From Pseudomonas iridis (GTDB lineage: Bacteria; Pseudomonadota; Gammaproteobacteria; Pseudomonadales; Pseudomonadaceae), in the NCBI RefSeq assembly GCF_017980685.1, contig NZ_JACXXO010000007.1, positions 124,001-188,000 of the forward strand: a stretch of 64,000 nt of DNA. Direction: 5' to 3'. Positions 61,888-64,000 of this stretch are shown here, one piece after another. How positions within the stretch are numbered: position 1 is the first letter of the stretch; each line of letters opens with the position of its first letter. The notes under the pieces were generated by a model. That model ran no database searches. It was not told the DNA's origin and was given only the letters and a program-made list of their open reading frames with translations. Position numbers and translations under genes: made by a program.

Positions 61888-64000
61888 GTTGCTGGATCCG
61901 CTTGGGCATCGAACCCACCACCGACGAAACCCTCATTCGCAACGCCTACCGCACGCGCCTGCCGGAACATCACCCGGAGACCGATCCCGAAGGTTTTCAG
62001 GCGCTGCGCATGGCCTACGAAAAAGCGCTGCGTCTGGCACGCGAAGGCGATGAAGAAGAACCAGAAGAATTCGAGGAATACGAAGAGCCGGAACAGACAA
62101 TCATCGAGGTGCCGCAGGCCTTCGTGGATTTCTGCGAGTTGCTTGACGATCCTCTACGGCGCTTCGACTTTGCAGCCTGGCAGTCGTTTATCCGAGGGCT
62201 GGATCAACTGCCTCTCGAGTCTCTCGATGACCTCAGTTGGGGCTTGTACCATCGGCTGGCTGACGCCGGGCCGCTGTCCTATCGTTGCGCGAACCTGTTG
62301 GCCGAGCGCATGGCCTGGGACCAGCAGTTGCTGGAGCTCTCGTTTGACGACGCAGAGCGTGTTGAAGCATTTCTGCAACGGATCAAGGCGGGTGATCCGT
62401 TCGATACGGATCTGATGAGCGCCTGGTCAGAAGCCGCGCAGACCGAATCCCTGTGGTACGCGCGCAGTCTCGATTTTATCTTCGCCCAGCGTCCGCTCCA
62501 TGAGTTCGCCGACTTTGCCAGTCGGCACACCTGCCTGCCGTTGCCGAACGATGAAGCGTACATCAAGCGGCTTGTGACGCAGTTCACTCAGGCGGGCATG
62601 GGAGGGGCAGGGCTGCTGCAGTGTTGCGAAGAGCAGCTGGGCAAAAACCCTGAGGATGACGATTGGCTCTACCTGCTCGCCTGTCAAAGCACTCTACTGG
62701 GCCTGGACGATCAGGCGTGGCCGTGCTGGATCCGGCTCTGGCAGGAGCATCGTCATCCGACGGCCGAAAGCCACTTGATGGCAATGTGCGCAGAACGTCA
62801 GCCGGATTTTCTGCCGCTGCTGATTCAGGCATTTGATCGAGCGCAGGTTTTCAGTGACTGGTCCCGCGAGCTCGACCATGTCAGCCAGCAATATGGCAGC
62901 CCTTCACAAAGGCCGGAAACCCTGGCGCGATGGGTGGGCATTGGCAGCCTCGAACTTCAGGGTCTGGCCAAGGCCTTCGTCGACTGGCGCATGAGCGACG
63001 ATGAGCTGCCGTTGCTGGCACTGTTGCTTGGCAATCATGACGACCCAAGGTTGCAGCGACTCTATCGACATGCCTGGGCACTGCATCGCGGTGACGTGCC
63101 GCTGTTACAGCAAATGCTCGACGAACCGTTGTCGATGGATGCCCTTGAGGCGTTGGTGCTGAGCGGATTCAAGCAACAGGCTGAGCAGCATGTGCGTTGG
63201 TTGACGCAAGCACCGATCCCGTTGGCGATGAGCGCCTACACCGATGCGAACGCGGTTTCGCCCCAACTGCCCGAAGCCCTGAAGGAAGGTTTTGCTCACA
63301 GCCTCTGCCGACTCTGGTTACGCAGATTGCTTCCTTACAGTCGCACCGCGCTCGAGCGCATTGCCGAAGATTTCAAACTGAACGAGGCGCACGCCACCCT
63401 CGATTTGTCAGAGCTGGCGCTGCTGCTGCAACTGAGCCAGGGCGATGTGCAGTTGCCGCCGCCGGGGGCGGCAGAGGCGCTGTGGCAATGGCACGCTCAA
63501 ACGCTGTTTCTGTTGGCGTTGCTGGGGCAAACCGAGCGTTGGTTGCCATTGATCGATGCGCGATGGCTGGAGCAACTGCCCTACAACCCGGCCCATCCGC
63601 TCAGTCGGTTGCAGCCGTTGTTGCAACGCTTACTGCGTGAGCAGGGTAACTGCGAGGGCTTGCTCGGCCTGCTGCAAACGGCGGACCCGGTGCATGCGCT
63701 GCTGGCCCGGCAAATGTGCGGTGTGCAGGAAGCGCTTGCCAGCCTGCGACTGTTGAGCAACGACCGCCTGTTCGAATGCATGCGCAGCGAACTGAGTGCA
63801 TTTGACGATGATCTGCTGGGACGAATGCTCCTGACGGCAGTGCTCTATCACTGCGGACTGTTTGACGCCAGACAGCGGCGCTTTCTGCTCGACAGAATTA
63901 CCGAAATCGTCAATCCCCAGGATTGGTTCGATGGTTTCCGCCACAGTCTGATCAAAGGCGAGCCGGCGCGCCCACCACGCGAGGCTCTGGAAAACGAAGG
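61884..64000 (+). CDS. J-domain (DnaJ-like) protein, cut by the right edge
   Basis: The frame is open from ATG 61884 to the window end (705 codons seen). The N-terminal ~50 residues form a J domain (IRLGIEPTTDETLIRNAYRT then HHPETDPEGFQALRMAYEKA), but the HPD tripeptide that activates DnaK reads HPE. It is followed by an acidic linker (about 55-72) and a long Leu/Gln-rich helical region, probably of TPR/HEAT-like repeats, with no membrane segment. The nearest known relatives are the DjlB/DjlC type, which partner HscC in E. coli. Confidence 0.85.
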   Translation, partial: MSCWIRLGIEPTTDETLIRNAYRTRLPEHHPETDPEGFQALRMAYEKALRLAREGDEEEPEEFEEYEEPEQTIIEVPQAFVDFCELLDDPLRRFDFAAWQSFIRGLDQLPLESLDDLSWGLYHRLADAGPLSYRCANLLAERMAWDQQLLELSFDDAERVEAFLQRIKAGDPFDTDLMSAWSEAAQTESLWYARSLDFIFAQRPLHEFADFASRHTCLPLPNDEAYIKRLVTQFTQAGMGGAGLLQCCEEQLGKNPEDDDWLYLLACQSTLLGLDDQAWPCWIRLWQEHRHPTAESHLMAMCAERQPDFLPLLIQAFDRAQVFSDWSRELDHVSQQYGSPSQRPETLARWVGIGSLELQGLAKAFVDWRMSDDELPLLALLLGNHDDPRLQRLYRHAWALHRGDVPLLQQMLDEPLSMDALEALVLSGFKQQAEQHVRWLTQAPIPLAMSAYTDANAVSPQLPEALKEGFAHSLCRLWLRRLLPYSRTALERIAEDFKLNEAHATLDLSELALLLQLSQGDVQLPPPGAAEALWQWHAQTLFLLALLGQTERWLPLIDARWLEQLPYNPAHPLSRLQPLLQRLLREQGNCEGLLGLLQTADPVHALLARQMCGVQEALASLRLLSNDRLFECMRSELSAFDDDLLGRMLLTAVLYHCGLFDARQRRFLLDRITEIVNPQDWFDGFRHSLIKGEPARPPREALENE

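Overview
The window reads as chromosomal DNA of a fluorescent Pseudomonas, most likely of the P. fluorescens group. The evidence is a pyoverdine locus in nearly the same gene order as in P. aeruginosa, several TAAAT-N16-CGT (PvdS-type) promoters, fluorescens-type REP doublets, and the core block tyrB/uvrB/gltX/Ala-Glu tRNAs. Base composition looks uniformly GC-rich. No phage, insertion sequence, integrase or CRISPR array is visible.

Region 1 (1-34187) is pyoverdine. It starts inside a non-ribosomal peptide synthetase (C'-A-T, open at the left edge), followed by a 4552-residue, three-module synthetase (C-A-T-E three times) that ends in an epimerization domain with no thioesterase. An HSL-family hydrolase follows. 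On the minus strand come fpvA, pvdE and the pvdM-pvdN-pvdO operon; pvdP diverges from pvdM. Then come opmQ, pvdT and pvdR (minus), fpvI (plus) and pvdA (plus). Five PvdS-type boxes sit before pvdE, pvdM, pvdP, pvdR and pvdA, and a Fur-type box sits before fpvI. Together these cover OH-ornithine supply, peptide assembly, export to the periplasm (PvdE), periplasmic maturation (PvdM/N/O/P), secretion and recycling (PvdRT-OpmQ) and uptake with surface signalling (FpvA/FpvI). pvdF and fpvR are missing from the positions they hold in P. aeruginosa.

Region 2 (34188-38410) holds mgtA and mgtC behind a 589-base gap with a REP doublet and a hairpin-rich possible leader. Region 3 (38411-43910) is the least ordinary part: two small receiver-like proteins with Asn in place of the phospho-accepting Asp, one stand-alone receiver that keeps it, a NarL/BvgA-type response regulator and a BvgS/EvgS/RocS-type hybrid kinase. 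BvgA-like heptads (TTTCCTA and its complement) lie before each of the three small genes. I infer a phosphorelay with accessory pseudo-receivers.

Region 4 (43911-52558) is mixed housekeeping: dkgB, pirin, an exonuclease III-type nuclease, arylamine N-acetyltransferase, a BrnT/BrnA toxin-antitoxin pair, an NCS2 purine permease, tRNA-Asn, two small proteins and an aromatic aminotransferase. Region 5 (52559-64000) holds uvrB, gltX, a tandemly duplicated tRNA-Ala/tRNA-Glu cluster, a TetR regulator with an alpha/beta hydrolase, a hotdog thioesterase, dusC, an Hsp20 gene with a sigma-32 promoter and ROSE-type thermometer, a DUF1266 protein and a J-domain protein that runs off the right edge.
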